Assembly: GCF_001411555.2 (NCBI RefSeq)
Contig: NC_049902.1
Span: 11,785,888-11,849,887 of the forward strand
From: Juglans regia
Taxonomy: Eukaryota; Streptophyta; Magnoliopsida; Fagales; Juglandaceae
Reading direction: 5' to 3'
DNA: 64,000 nt
Below, piece by piece: positions 1 through 11,650 of the stretch. Position 1 is the first letter of the stretch; each line of letters starts with the position of its first letter. Below the pieces are notes generated by a model, which saw only the letters and a program-made list of their open reading frames with translations, had not been told where the DNA came from and made no database searches. A program made the position numbers and the translations under genes.

Positions 1-963
1 TTGTGAGGATTTTCATCAAATTTCTCATGTGGTTCATAAAAGTACATGACAAGAATATATTGATGCCAATTTAGTTTCCTCTTACTTATGGTCTACACTG
101 ACTAAGATTGGCTTCACTAAAAATAGGCGAGCAAAATTAAATCCAAATATCTGAAATATCTACTTCAATTAGGCAATGAAGTAGCACCAATCACAATTGA
201 AGAAATGATAAGAATTTCTGATGACATACTTATTTCTTATGAAAACGATACTGTCTCTTTGGACAGTTTGATATTTGTTGTTTTCCAAGATATTTATTAT
301 TATTCAGAAAATTTATCAGAAATGAAGAATCGAGCTATATTAACACGTAAGAACAATATTGATAAAATAAATGCCATACTCATTCAACTATTTCCTGGTG
401 AACTTAGAGAGTAATATAGATTTGATGAAATAATGATACATCTGAATAAAGTATTATGGAGGATTTTTTAAATACTTTAACACTAAATGGGCTTTTGCCC
501 CATGAATTATTACTTAAGAAAAACTGTCTCATTGTGTTGTTTAGAAACATTGATCTTTGAAAAGGAATATGCAATGTAACACGTCTAATTTGTCGCAACT
601 TTGATCGTAACATCATTGATGCAGAATTTGCAGTTGGTTGCCCTAGTGGGGAAAAAGTTCTTATACCAAGAATTCCATTCTCTCCAAATGCTGATGAAAA
701 CAGTGGATTCTCATTCAAATGAACTCAATTATTTATTAGACTAAGCTTCACAATGACAATAAATAAGTCACAATGACAAACATTAGATTTTGTTGGCATA
801 TATCTGCATCAACCTGTATTTTGTCATGGGCAATTATATGTGGCATTATTAAGAGCCAAGACTGCTGCTTTGATAAATATTCTAATAAGGCCAATATCAA
901 GTGATGGATTTGAAGATAATTACACAAAAAATATAGAGAATTATTAAGATTGACATCTTCATG
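1..963 (+). pseudogene. Helitron Pif1-like helicase, C-terminal remnant
   Basis: The longest open stretch (205-414) matches the region of plant Helitron Rep/helicase proteins that precedes the last helicase motifs, with segments such as SYENDTVSLDSL, NRAILTRKNN and FPGELRE. Downstream, in shifted frames, are ICRNFD-like and FTMTINKSQ-like stretches, the latter being a late helicase motif, and a C-terminus ending near 963. Stop codons and frameshifts interrupt it (for example after FPGELRE at 412-414). In an intact Helitron this protein unwinds DNA during rolling-circle transposition. Here it is a broken partial copy beginning inside the helicase domain at the window edge. Confidence 0.8.
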
Positions 964-2095
964 ATAATATTATACATATAACTTGAATCAATTGTGTGAA
1001 TTCTTTTTCCAAACAATTTCTTTACCTATAAAAAGAATTGGATGCATAACTTCTTCTTTTTTCTGTATGTTTATTATTCTATTCATTGATTTATTGCACT
1101 TATTCCATAAAATTAAACTTATATACTAATACATTTCTTATCCTTCTACATGACTAGCCCTAAGATACGGACCGTTTATACATTAATAAAAAATATCACT
1201 CCAAATACAAGGAATTGGAAAATGAAGAAGATTGTAGTGGACAAATCACCTATGTAAACAGCATGATACTCGCCAGTAAAATACCAAAGTCTGACATGAT
1301 CGATCCCGATGTATAACACTTGTTATCTTTCATATTTGGGAAAACAAACTTCGACTCTATGTTCCATACTATAAAACAGTATCTTAAGAATAATGATATA
1401 TTAGTCTTTAAAAACACATTTTAATTCTACCAACATTTTTTTTTCAAAATATTACTTTTTTAATAACCAAAACTTAACTTTTGAACCAAATTAGCTTATT
1501 ATACTGATTACATTATTTTTATGTTCTATAGGGTTATGGATTGCAAGCTACCATATTTGACAAGGATATTGATTTATGTGATAACACTTTACAATTTTTC
1601 AATCATATTACATCAGAAATGCATATGTGAGGCTATTGGATCTCAAGCTTAAAATCGAAACACGTCAATACCAATGGATCTTAAATTCATGAACAATCAA
1701 TGAGAAAATTTCAGATGATGAAGAACAATTGCAGCTACTAGAGTACAACATTATCCCCTTTAGCGAACTCAATGTCTACAAAGACACAATCAAAGAGTTA
1801 GGTAATTCTCTCTTCAATATTTTGAAATCTTTTCACAACTTCAACTATTAACAAATTAAAAAACTTAAATCTAATTTATTAGATCTCTTGGCGGTTGCAA
1901 TACATGTCAAGCCATCTAAAGAGATAACCTCAATGCATGGACCAACAATCCTCCAAGAAATATGTCATTGACCAAAGGTAAAAATATGTTCTAAATTATT
2001 TATTTATTATAATTAACTTTCAATCTTAGCTTATTACACATTCTATTTATCAACATTAAACCATTGGTGCTCTTACTTGAATTTTGTAGCCTGAC
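1..2095 (+). mobile_element. Helitron 3' portion, copy A (left end outside window)
   Basis: This segment is collinear with the 3' part of the Helitron at 20.5-28.9 kb: the helicase C-terminus, then about 1.1 kb of non-coding 3' sequence, with homology ending near 2095 (copy B near 28885). It lacks the two large insertions found in copy B, so it supplies the empty-site sequence for both. I could not identify a CTRR terminus with its hairpin, so the 3' end is only the end of visible homology. It is a decayed, non-functional copy; the 5' part lies left of the window. Confidence 0.75.
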
Positions 2096-2460
2096 ATGGC
2101 ATAACATGAAACATACAAACGTTTCATGACATGGCATAAAGTGAAATAGACAAAGCTTTTGTGACATGGCATAACTGTAACAGATAAGCATTATATAACA
2201 TGACATAATGTGTAACATATAAGCATTATGTGACATGACATAATGTATAACAGATAAACATTACATGACAGAATATAATGTGTAACAGATACACATTGAG
2301 TGACAAATTTTAATGTATAACATATAAACATTACATGATAGAATATAATGTGTAACAGATATGCATTGAGTGATAGATTTCAAGGTATAACAGATAAACA
2401 TTGCATGACAAAATATTGTGTAACAGATAAACAAATAGTAACATGGCATAGCACGGCATA
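2096..2460. repeat. Minisatellite, 34-35 bp unit
   Basis: At least seven tandem units between about 2200 and 2450 carry the core ATAATGTGTAACAGATAAACATT followed by a variable ATGACA/GTGACA step. Neighbouring units alternate between two variants, giving a dimer of about 69 bp. More diverged units (CATGGCATAAC) extend left to about 2096. Similar CATGACATAAC sequence recurs at 30350-30430. No coding role is visible; open frames here are a by-product of the repeat. Confidence 0.75.
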
Positions 2461-2867
2461 TATGCTAACATAAGTACATAAACAAGAGTTCCCTTACCAA
2501 CATACATACACAGTATTATGATAGTAAAATAGAAGCTAACTTACAGTGATTGCCTCATTACGGAGAAAGTACGAAACATGAGAAACTGTAAGTAATGATT
2601 TCTAAATGTTAGAGCTTCATCACCAATAACTTAGAAACATGAAAAATATTATCTTAGAGTAAAATGGTAATTTTACTCTCTATATGTGGAAAAATGATTA
2701 TTTTACCCCTAACTTAAGGATTTTGCATCCTAACTCTAAAACTCACCAGAATTTACATTCCATATTTAAACTTTGTCCTAAATCCAAATATCTAATTATA
2801 AAAATTTAAAACATATCACAATTATCATAAACATATTACAACTTCTGCTGGATGCACTGCAATTATT
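2461..2867. other. Non-coding spacer
   Basis: AT-rich sequence between the minisatellite and the start of the mTERF duplication. I see no gene, RNA or repeat structure in it. Confidence 0.5.
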
Positions 2868-3020
2868 CTAATCTCTTTTACGAAAAAAAAAAAGAATCAA
2901 TAGAAATAAGTAAACTGCTTTCAATTACAGTGACTTGACCGTTGTCTTCAAACAGGAAGATGCATAGCGGTTAATTACCTACTTCCCAGCTTGTATGAAA
3001 TATACGACAAGCATTTGTTT

Positions 3021-4666
3021 TTTTTTTTTTTTTTGAATAACTCATTTCCATTCAATCAAACCAAAGGGATACAAGGAGGGAGGTCCTCCAACGTTACGAT
3101 ATGATCATAATTGGAAAGATCATCTTTTGCTAACAAGTGAGCTATAGAGTTGCCATTTCTCCTTACATGAGAAACCTCCCACTTAGCAAAGTTTTCTAAG
3201 AGCTGTTTTGCTTCGCATACAAACATACTTGCACTGTTACAGCCTTCTTTGTCCCTTCTCGGTGTGTTGATGACTTGTAGGGAATCCCCTTCAATAATTA
3301 CCTGTGTTAGACCAAGCTCCAGTCCAAACTATACTGTTTTAAGAGCTCCAAAAGCCTCAGCTAGCAATGGATCAGGGAATAGATGTTTCTTAGTCCTCAG
3401 TTGCAATGATTTTGCATGTGCTGTCCTTCACTGCCACTCGCACTCCGATGATACCTCTAGCCTTATCAACTGCACTGTCCCAGTTCATCTTGATCTAGTT
3501 GATGGTGGAGCCTGCCAAACATCAGTTGAAGTACAAACCTTGCTGGGGCTACAGCCCTGATTGGATGTCTCCTTGTTCAGCACCTCCAAGATGCTTCTTG
3601 CCTCTTGCAAAATTACCTTCGGGTGAGCAAAAACACCTTTAAAAACTAAGTTGTTCCTTTTCCACCAAATCTTATTGGCCACCACAGCAAACTCTTGAAT
3701 AATCTTGCTTTCCATGGTCTGAAATAATGCTTCCATAAGATGTAGCATAGACATGTATGGTAGATGACATTTTTGTAACCTTTTAGAACATTGACTCCAC
3801 ACATCCTTGGCTGACTCACACCCCCATATAGCATGAATTGAGTCTTCTTCCTCCATATTACATATAGGGCAAAGGGGGTGTTCTACTATTTTCTTCTTGA
3901 AGAGATTAGATTGGGTTGGAAGTGCCTCTTGACAGGATCTCTAGAGGAAAACTTTAACTCTAGGCTGAACCTTTAACTTCCATAGCTGCTGCCAAAAATA
4001 TTTGAGGGAAGAGCTACTTGATGCTTGACTAGATACAGGAAGACTTCTTTCAATTTCCTTATGGTAGGCACTTCTAACTGAAAACTCACCTTTTTTTGTA
4101 CCTTGCCACACAAGTCTATCTCTGCTATTGAGGTAGCTTATGGGGGTTTTGATTATGGACTCAGCTTCTCTGTGATTGAAGATCTGTTGCACTAGTGCAT
4201 ATTTCCTCTACTTAGTGATAGGATCAATTAGAGATGAGACTGTTGCATTATTCTCCAGCATACTAACAATGCTCTAGGCCTTGAAAGGGTTAGGAGAGGA
4301 TATCCATTTATCCTTCCAGACCTGAACATTATGACCATTCCCTATCCTCCAGTAGGAACCTGCCTCTACTAATGGCCTAGCTGCTAAGAAGCTTCTACAT
4401 ATATAAGAGGGTTTCGAGCCTAATTTTGCCTCTTGAAAGGTGGAGCTTGGATAATACTTGGCCTTAATCACCTGAGTAGCAAGGGAATCAGGGAGTTGGA
4501 TCAGTCTCCAACATTTTTTGGCCAACATTGCTTTATTGAAAGCTTCAAAGTCCCTCAGGCCCATACCCCCTAATAGTCCCATATTTTTCCATGAAATCCA
4601 GTGGATCTTGTGTTCACTGCCTTGCTGCCCCCACTAGAAGCACCAGTGCATATTTTTCCCATATTT
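3021..4666 (-). mobile_element. 5'-truncated L1-type LINE with 11-bp TSD
   Basis: A minus-strand LINE fragment begins with its poly(A) tail, seen as a T run at 3021-3034. Reading leftwards from 4582 it encodes the end of reverse transcriptase (GGMGLRDFEAFNKAMLAKKCWRL), the post-RT spacer (YWRIGNGHNVQVWKDKWI), the zf-RVT region at about 3485-4192 (motifs such as HAIWGCESAKDVW) and a decayed RNase H near 3050-3500. Several stops and frameshifts break it. The 11-bp sequence AGCATTTGTTT flanks it at 3010-3020 and 4667-4677. Copy B of the duplicated block (about 34755) has a single copy of that site, so this is an insertion by target-primed reverse transcription after the mTERF blocks duplicated. 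Confidence 0.9.
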
Positions 4667-4878
4667 AGCATTTGTTTAAATCGATTACGACTGTCCAAAA
4701 CTGTAAATAATATCAACTATAAAAACTAAAATCCACTTCTAGTGCATTCTTTTAAAAAAATGGTAATTATATTGGTCCAATAGGGTCAAGTTTTGTATGT
4801 TCAAATAGAGTTCTGCAAAGAGACCGGCCCTAAAGAATACCTTAACTGAAATAATCAAAGTCTGCACATTAGGTGCAA

Positions 4879-4918
4879 TCACAGAGAGAGAGACAGAGAG
4901 ACAGAGAGAAAGAGCTGA
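4879..4918. repeat. Imperfect (GA)n microsatellite
   Basis: GA-rich run interrupted by CAGAGA steps. It corresponds to the purer (GA)n at 34950-34979 in copy B of the mTERF block. Confidence 0.85.
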
Positions 4919-5019
4919 TGTGTGTCAAAAGCTCTCGCCTTATAAAAAACAAATGAGACAGGAAAGTATACTAACATGGATTCCAGGGGCTAGAAACTGT
5001 GCAGCCGGTGAGCAAAACT

Positions 5020-5261
5020 TCAAAATGGGGATCCCAAGCGAATGTTGTTCTTTGACGCTTCTGCCAATCGCTTGATCCCTTTGGCGCATTTGTAGAACTG
5101 TAACAATTCATCAGTAACATCTTTCGGGTGACACTTGACAAACGCCTTTTAAAAACTTCTTCTCTGTCATCCTCAATGCCCTAAGCATTGTGGGTCCCTT
5201 AATCTGCGAATCAAGACCCATCTCATCTATCTTCCCTGCAAGAAGGACTTGTGGCTTTAAC
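5020..5261 (-). pseudogene. mTERF-family protein, copy A, C-terminal part
   Basis: This is nearly the same sequence as the 3' end of the mTERF gene at 35085-36213. It encodes the C-terminal end with RALRMTEKKF-like, CHPKDV-like and YKCAKGIKRLAE-like stretches. One extra T in a T run near 5150 (CCTTTTAAAA against CCTTTAAAA in copy B) shifts the frame. The gene is cut at 5261 by the LTR element, and its other part resumes at 18950. mTERF proteins are nuclear-encoded, organelle-targeted helical-repeat proteins that act on organellar transcripts and transcription. This copy is dead. Confidence 0.88.
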
Positions 5262-5757
5262 TGTTATGAACCTAAGGTCAAACGTTGCCAGCTGAAGTTG
5301 CGGCTTGAAGAAACGACATCGTAGAGCTTGACGAGAAACGTTGTCGTTGAGGCTTGGGAAGAATAAAATAGTTACGTGGGTTTCTTTAAGTCTAAATTGT
5401 GCGTTTAGTTGAAGTATGTGTTTTGAGTCCTTTAATCTGTCATTTAGTACTATTATTTTTATTGGTCATTTTACTATTATTTCCTTTTCTGTTATGGCAC
5501 ATGATGTCCCTATTGTATGGGTATAAGGGAGAGCCGAGAGAATGGAAGGGGGATTTGGAAATTGTCAAGGTTTTTGAAGTCCGTAAGGAGGTTGGGAATC
5601 CCTCGAAACATTCCTTTTTATCAATAGAATTTGTGTGTCTCTTTAGCATTTTTACAAACACTCATAGCCATCTCTAATTTCCATTACAACATCCATCGTT
5701 ACATTCCCCTTCCTTTTCCTAATAACATCACAACAATTTACAACAGGGTTCATAACA
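5262..5757 (+). repeat. Left LTR (496 bp) of the gene-carrying element
   Basis: It begins TGTTATGAACC and ends GGGTTCATAACA, so its ends are inverted repeats with the usual TG...CA. It is collinear with 18467-18949 but clearly diverged by substitutions and small indels, which suggests an old insertion. Confidence 0.9.
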
Positions 5758-5759
5758 AG

Positions 5760-5773
5760 TGGTATCTAGAGCC
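5760..5773 (+). other. Primer-binding site, initiator Met-tRNA type
   Basis: TGGTATCTAGAGCC starts two bases after the left LTR. Apart from one extra T it matches the TGGTATCAGAGC complement of the initiator methionine tRNA 3' end that many plant LTR elements use to prime minus-strand synthesis. Confidence 0.8.
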
Positions 5774-5783
5774 ATCGATTCTC

Positions 5784-6621
5784 ATGGCTGAGTTTAGTAA
5801 TACAGAACTACAAATTTATTTTCAAAATTATCATTGTGCACTCTATGATGAAGCATTTAGAGAGCCTAGAGAAAGGGTTCTCACAGTGAAATATGTGGAT
5901 GGTAAAAATTTAAAGATCTTGGTGGAACCATCTTACCATTTACTATGTGAAGCTCAACATTGAATACATGTATGGAAGAAATATCTATCCATTGGAGCAA
6001 CAAAGATTGAGGGAGGCAGATGTTCTTTTGGAAGATGATGTTACGTTGATAGAGATGAAGATACTTGAAAATGGGTGTCTCTTTCTGGATATGAGAAGTG
6101 AAGAATTCGGCTCAAAAGAATTAAAAGAAGAGAAGGAAGTAACGGAAGAATCACAAGTCCAAGTTGCCAAAGCAGGGGTGGAAGCGTTTGTGGCAGTGCC
6201 CACAGAAGTTATCTTCAAAGAAATGTCTCTTCCCTCTATTCTTTGGAAATCGAAATTATTTTCTCCACTTTTAAATCTCACTTTGCATTTAATGGCTGCG
6301 CTAAATAAAGATCATACCATGGCCGACGAAGGTGGAGAATCAGTGTTCGGAAGGGATCTCGGCACCAGATGGGAGTTTGACCCAAGTGGTGTTTATTGCC
6401 ATTGTCTTTTCCCTTCTTCTCCTCAACCAATCTTTGGGACTATTAGAAACACTCATATTCACATTTTTCCCTACACTTTCTCAAGAAACAAACACATATT
6501 CTCCATTCTCTTCATTTATTTCCCCATGGCACGTACCTTCGTCTCCTTGCTATCTTCGCTAGACTTTTTCTTTCCCACATACAACAAACTAGTGAACATC
6601 TTAGCACAGCAAGAGCTCCAT
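5784..6621 (+). other. Internal region with two overlapping unknown ORFs
   Basis: An ATG at 5784 opens a 59-codon frame (starts MAEFSNTELQ) ending at 5963. A second frame begins at 5947 (starts MKLNIEYMYG) and stays open to the insertion point at 6621, reading on into the inserted LTR to 6762. The second frame has an acidic stretch (KELKEEKEVTEESQ) at about residues 58-72. I recognise no gag, zinc knuckle or other domain in either. They could be a decayed gag or another captured host fragment; nothing in the sequence decides. Confidence 0.4.
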
Positions 6622-8453
6622 TGTAACACCCCAATCTCAGAGGATCGGAGAGTTAGCTCTTTATTACTTAATATCAACTCCAATATTACAACTATAACAT
6701 CCATAAAACTCCATAAAGTATTAATTCATTTGCTCAATCCAAATATTCATGTTCCTTCATAGGGACCAAAGAAATTCTAAATAAAATAAATTAAAAACTC
6801 CCCAAACACTCAAAAATATCCTTAACTCATCATATCAAAATAACAAAAAATAATCAATTTACCAACAATGACTCTCAAATAAGTACTTGTACCCTCGGTC
6901 ACTTATTCCTCTACGAACATCAAACCTCTCTAACACTGCCTACTCTTGCTCTCTAGCAAAACCATCAAGATTATCTGAAAAATGTTTGGAGGTAAGGGCT
7001 GAGTTATCAACAATTTAGTAAGCAAATAACATATACTAGTATGCAAATATGAGCATTTACAAAATCCAGAATGCAAAACAAAACACTTTTTATTTTCAGA
7101 ATGCAAAGTCAGAACATGTTATCAAAAATATCAGAACAAAAGTTCAAAAATATTCTTATTCAATATTCCTTTGGCACAACATAACTGAAATATCAAATCA
7201 GAACAGAAATTCCATGTTTAACCCCCGTGGTAGGGCTGTGCAAACCCCGATGATCAACCGAGCAGAAATAGAATGTGAATCTTTCCCTTATTATTCTCGG
7301 AGACCCGAGTGTGCACACAAGAAAGACTACGCAGAAAACCACTTTGCTTCCAAAGTGGGTGCACCAAAAACAGAAAAGTTGGTACCAACCCGAATAGAGG
7401 CCACAGTTTTACACCCATGGTAAGGTCAGAATGGAACAGAAATGGAAATAAAATGTCATGCCAGAGGTTTTCAGAAATCACATCATATCATATCAGAGTA
7501 TGGAACATCTTCAGAATAGAATGGAATCAGATCACAAAAATATAATTTTATGCACAAAATTTCATATTTGCTTTCTTTTGTACATATTAGAAACAAAATG
7601 CAAAAATAGCTCACGTCTACACCAGTCATACCAGAAAATACTTTATTTTTATACTGAATTTCATGAGTAATGCAGAACAAATAACTGAGATCATTTCAAA
7701 TTTATTTTCATAACAAAACATGCATATTTTTCAAAAACCAACCTCAGCCAATTTTATTTTTATGCAAGATCTAACATAGGAATCCCGCTTACCTGGACTT
7801 CTTAGTTTTTCATAAATTTTCCTCAACAATGTCGAACGAATATAAGTCGTCACCTAAAATTAATCACATAATTTTAATAAATTTTCAATCGAACACATAT
7901 CTCGATATTTAAACCTAAAATTCTAAAAAAATTATCATATTTTTAATTACTCAAAGCCTAAAACTCTCATAATCATAAAATGCCATCCTTTTCCAAATCC
8001 ATCAGCATCCACTTAATATACTTGTCTAATTTCAACAAAAACCCCAGTCTGTTTAAGAAAATGAACCTAACCTAATTAAAATAATGAAAACTCGTTGTAA
8101 TAAAAAATTACTTGGCCAAAAATAATTTAGAATTCGAGCCCAACCCAAAAACATTTAATTTCAAAATAACTTAACCTAACACACTTAAAAATTAAAAGGC
8201 CTGGTAGAAAACAAGTCCATGTGGCCCAAAATAAAACAACCCATTTTTAAAATCTTGTTTTTAAAACTAAGATGGCAAAATCGTAATTTCCAGGAAACCT
8301 CCTATAAACCTTACAGAAAGGCAACAAGAATGTATCTGTTTGAAAAACTATAAAAAAACATGTAAGGGTGATGCGACTGAGACATACCGAAAGGGAAGGA
8401 GGCATGCGGCGGAGCAAGGGGCTAGGCAGATGGTTGTGATCACAGCAGAGCAC

Positions 8454-8521
8454 TGAGAGAGAGAGAGAGAGAGAGTGAGAGAGAGAGAGTGAGTGAGTGA
8501 GTGATGAACGAGAGAGAGAGA
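8454..8521. repeat. (GA)n microsatellite with GTGA block
   Basis: GAGAGA run broken by a short GTGAGTGAGTGA block. It lies inside the G+C-rich part of the outer Tekay-like LTR. Open frames crossing it are low-complexity and not genes. Confidence 0.85.
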
Positions 8522-11446
8522 GACGGAGAGGGAGTTTTACGCACCATGCGGCGTGCATGGAGGTTTCGGAAAGTGGTGCTGGACGTCATTGGGCAGTGGA
8601 GGCTTGATCTTCGGCGTCATCTGTTATTGTTGACAGTGGTGTTGCTACCCAACTGTGGCAAGGCATGGCTCTCGGTTTGGGTGACGATGCTCTGTCTCCA
8701 TGGCTTCAAAATAGAGCAGCTCCAGTTCCCAATTTTGGTAGAAGTTGGTGATGGTGGCTATTGTTTGGGCTGTTTCTGAGGGTGGAGTGGAAGGCTACGA
8801 CTAATTATTGGACATGGACTCATCAAGTGTTGTGGCGTGGGTCTTTGTGGGGCTGGGTTACGTTGGTAGTTTGGGGTGGCTGAGATTCTATACGATGAAG
8901 GATGAGGGAAGGAGACGGCAACCCTATTCTTGGGTTTTCTTCATTCACGAAGGGTTAGGTATGTATATATAGTCAAAGAAAAACCAAAACAAACCCTAGA
9001 GGGATGAGGGAGATATGCATGTGCAAGGGAGTGGATAAATACATTAGAGACGTGCATGCTTATGACTAATGGAAAAAGGCATGTAAAGGTGGGGAGTTTT
9101 TTAAAAACAAACTGTCGTTGGGTCTCCCAGTTTAATAAAAATGGGCGTGAACCCTTGTAACCCCCGTCCTTATGGTGGGATTTTTTATAAAATTATTTTA
9201 TAAGGGGCAATGGGAATTATCGTTCGATTTAAAACTTTTTATTTCCATACTCAGGGTACAAGACTCTATGTTATAAAATAAAATGTGCTTTGAGAATAAA
9301 AGAGGTTTATAGCAAAAAACATTAATCTTAAGATAAAAAGGCCTCTCATACAATTAAAACTCTCATGCCTAGACTTCCGTGCTCTTGCCCTTAGGCCGTG
9401 TCGTCCTGACGCGTACTACTCATTTAGTGGGGCTAGGGGCACACATAAAAACTAAAATGAGTCGAATACTCAGTAAGCATTACTTCATTTTGTTAAAATA
9501 TAATAACATAGGTTTTCAGTCATGCATTCATCGTTCCATACATACTATACGTACATGAGGCATGCATTCTTTTGAAAACATCACTAGACTAGATTTTTCT
9601 TTAAAAAAGAGTTTTCTTTTCATAAAACGTATCTCCTGTCAGTGCTTTCATTCTTAAAGAGTTCATGCATTCATACATTCTTTCTTATCACTTTCTTTGC
9701 ATGGTACACATTGTTACGCCCTGTGTGTTGTCATTAGCGGTCTTCTTTTGGACCCGGACTCCGCCCGTGGCCACGGGATGGGAATCCCTTTCAGTCAGGG
9801 GCAGCATTGGGTCCACTACAAGTACCACTTACCCGGCATTACAATCTGCTTAGTCCTTGGGTACCCTTTTCATTCATTCATATGGCCGTTATGTATTTTC
9901 ATATATTAAGCATTCAGTCCTTTCTTTCAGTTCAGTCATTTCCTTTTCAGTCCTTTTCATTTATCAGTTCATTCATGGAAAAACATCATTTAAAAACATG
10001 AGTTTAAACATCATCTTTTATGACATCATTTAAAGTATCGCTCAAAGCACGAGGAATAAGCTTCAACATTTCTTTTTGTAGAAAATACATACAATAGAAA
10101 TTGTTTATAGTCATCCATTCACATGCATACAATTAATATTTTGGTTGCGTAAAAAGGGGCTGCCAAGAAGGGTCATACATACGTATATCCTTGAACACTT
10201 AGCATGCTTTTCGTAAAACATCTTTCGTGTCATTTCGTAAAGCATCGTAAAGGAAAAACATTTCATTTCCATTTCATATCGTTTTAGAAAACTCTAGAAG
10301 AGTATGAACTTAATACTTACCTAGACTCCATGCTACTTTCATATCATGCAGTCCATTCATGTGCATGTCAGATGGTAACCTACATGCATACACATAACCT
10401 TGATGTCATTTTCTATCTAGTGCATAAGCAACTAAACTTAGAATAGAACTACACTTCACTTGAAACACTCTCCTTCTATCCCGTACTCTTACATGCTCTT
10501 TACTATGCTAAAACCTTTGGGATCCACTTACGGTCACTATCTCTTTCAAACTTAAGGTCTTACATCGAGTGTGAATCCACTAAAGTAAACCCATGATTCA
10601 CCTTAGGATTAAGACACCAAGACCTTCGTCTTATTCTTCTTACTAACCTCATCCCGATGCATGACTCAGACCGACTAAGTCACACATCCCAATCCTAGAC
10701 AATACATCCGTCACTACCTTCATGCATTTTAGCTCACACTAAATCCTCATTCCCATCCATACACACCACACGACTTTAAGCCAACTCTGAGGCTTAAGCA
10801 CCGTGTAACCATGCTCAGGAAAAATTACCCATTACATATGGTGAATTCATCCTGCACATGTGTCTAACTAGATTACACACGTACCTTACCCCTTTATCAC
10901 CTAAGACCAACATATAACATGTTGATCACCTGCTTGTGTAAACAAGCCCCATACTTCGATACCAAATTCTCTTAACTCGGCTAGCATGATTGTCATGCTA
11001 CCCGTCCCTCTTGACAGTTCATCCCAACACTTAACATGACAAGACTCTATTCATAACTATACTTTATGTCATGTTGTATAGTTCGAGACTACTCCCAAGC
11101 TACACCGTAATCTTGTCACGTCACCTGACATCCCGCTACGTCACTCTTGCGCTAACTTCTCACTCATCACAAGCACGACTTCTTGCTTAACCATGTCACT
11201 TCGTGACATGGCCCCGACATGCTTCCGTTGCGCTACCTTTACACTTATTCTATGACTTCACACATACTCCCAGCCATAAGTCAACAACACGGTGACACCT
11301 GTTACCTCAGACTACAGGCCACATCATAACTACTTTGGGACACTATTCCACAATTCCCGACACTACTCATCACGCTCTATGCCCATCAACTACGCAATCA
11401 TCCTTATCTTCATGACATGCCACATGGTGTATCGCTTCACCTCATG

Positions 11447-11650
11447 GAGTACACTCCACGTGTACTCCCTTCACACACACTATGCCACATCACCACTACG
11501 ACATACACGCCATATGGTGCATTACTCCACCATATGGAGTACACTCCAAGTGTACTCCCTTCACATTACGTTACGCCACACACAGAGTACACTCAACGTG
11601 TACTCTTCCCATTCTAAGCTACGTCACGAGAGTACACTCCATGTGTACTC
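11447..11650. repeat. Four spaced palindromes in the LTR
   Basis: Four 21-nt sites at 11447-11467, 11537-11557, 11585-11605 and 11630-11650 each have arms GAGTACAC and GTGTACTC around a 5-nt centre (TCCAC, TCCAA, TCAAC, TCCAT). Arms are perfect in all four while the sequence between sites is not conserved. The first site contains CACGTG, the G-box core. Their place in an LTR suggests protein-binding sites, but that is inference. Confidence 0.85.

Noticed and set aside
2000..2449. Cys/Met/Tyr-rich minus-strand ORFs
   Set aside because: Translations of the 34-35 bp minisatellite.
2096..2460. CRISPR-like spaced repeats
   Set aside because: Units are contiguous and diverged, without unique spacers, and the genome is a plant's.
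8247..8558. Ser/Leu-rich ORF, minus strand
   Set aside because: Translation of the (GA)n run inside an LTR; no gene.
9665..10001. Overlapping ORFs of 62-70 codons
   Set aside because: Lie in the CCACGGGATGGGAATCCC block of the inner Tekay-like LTR; no domain.
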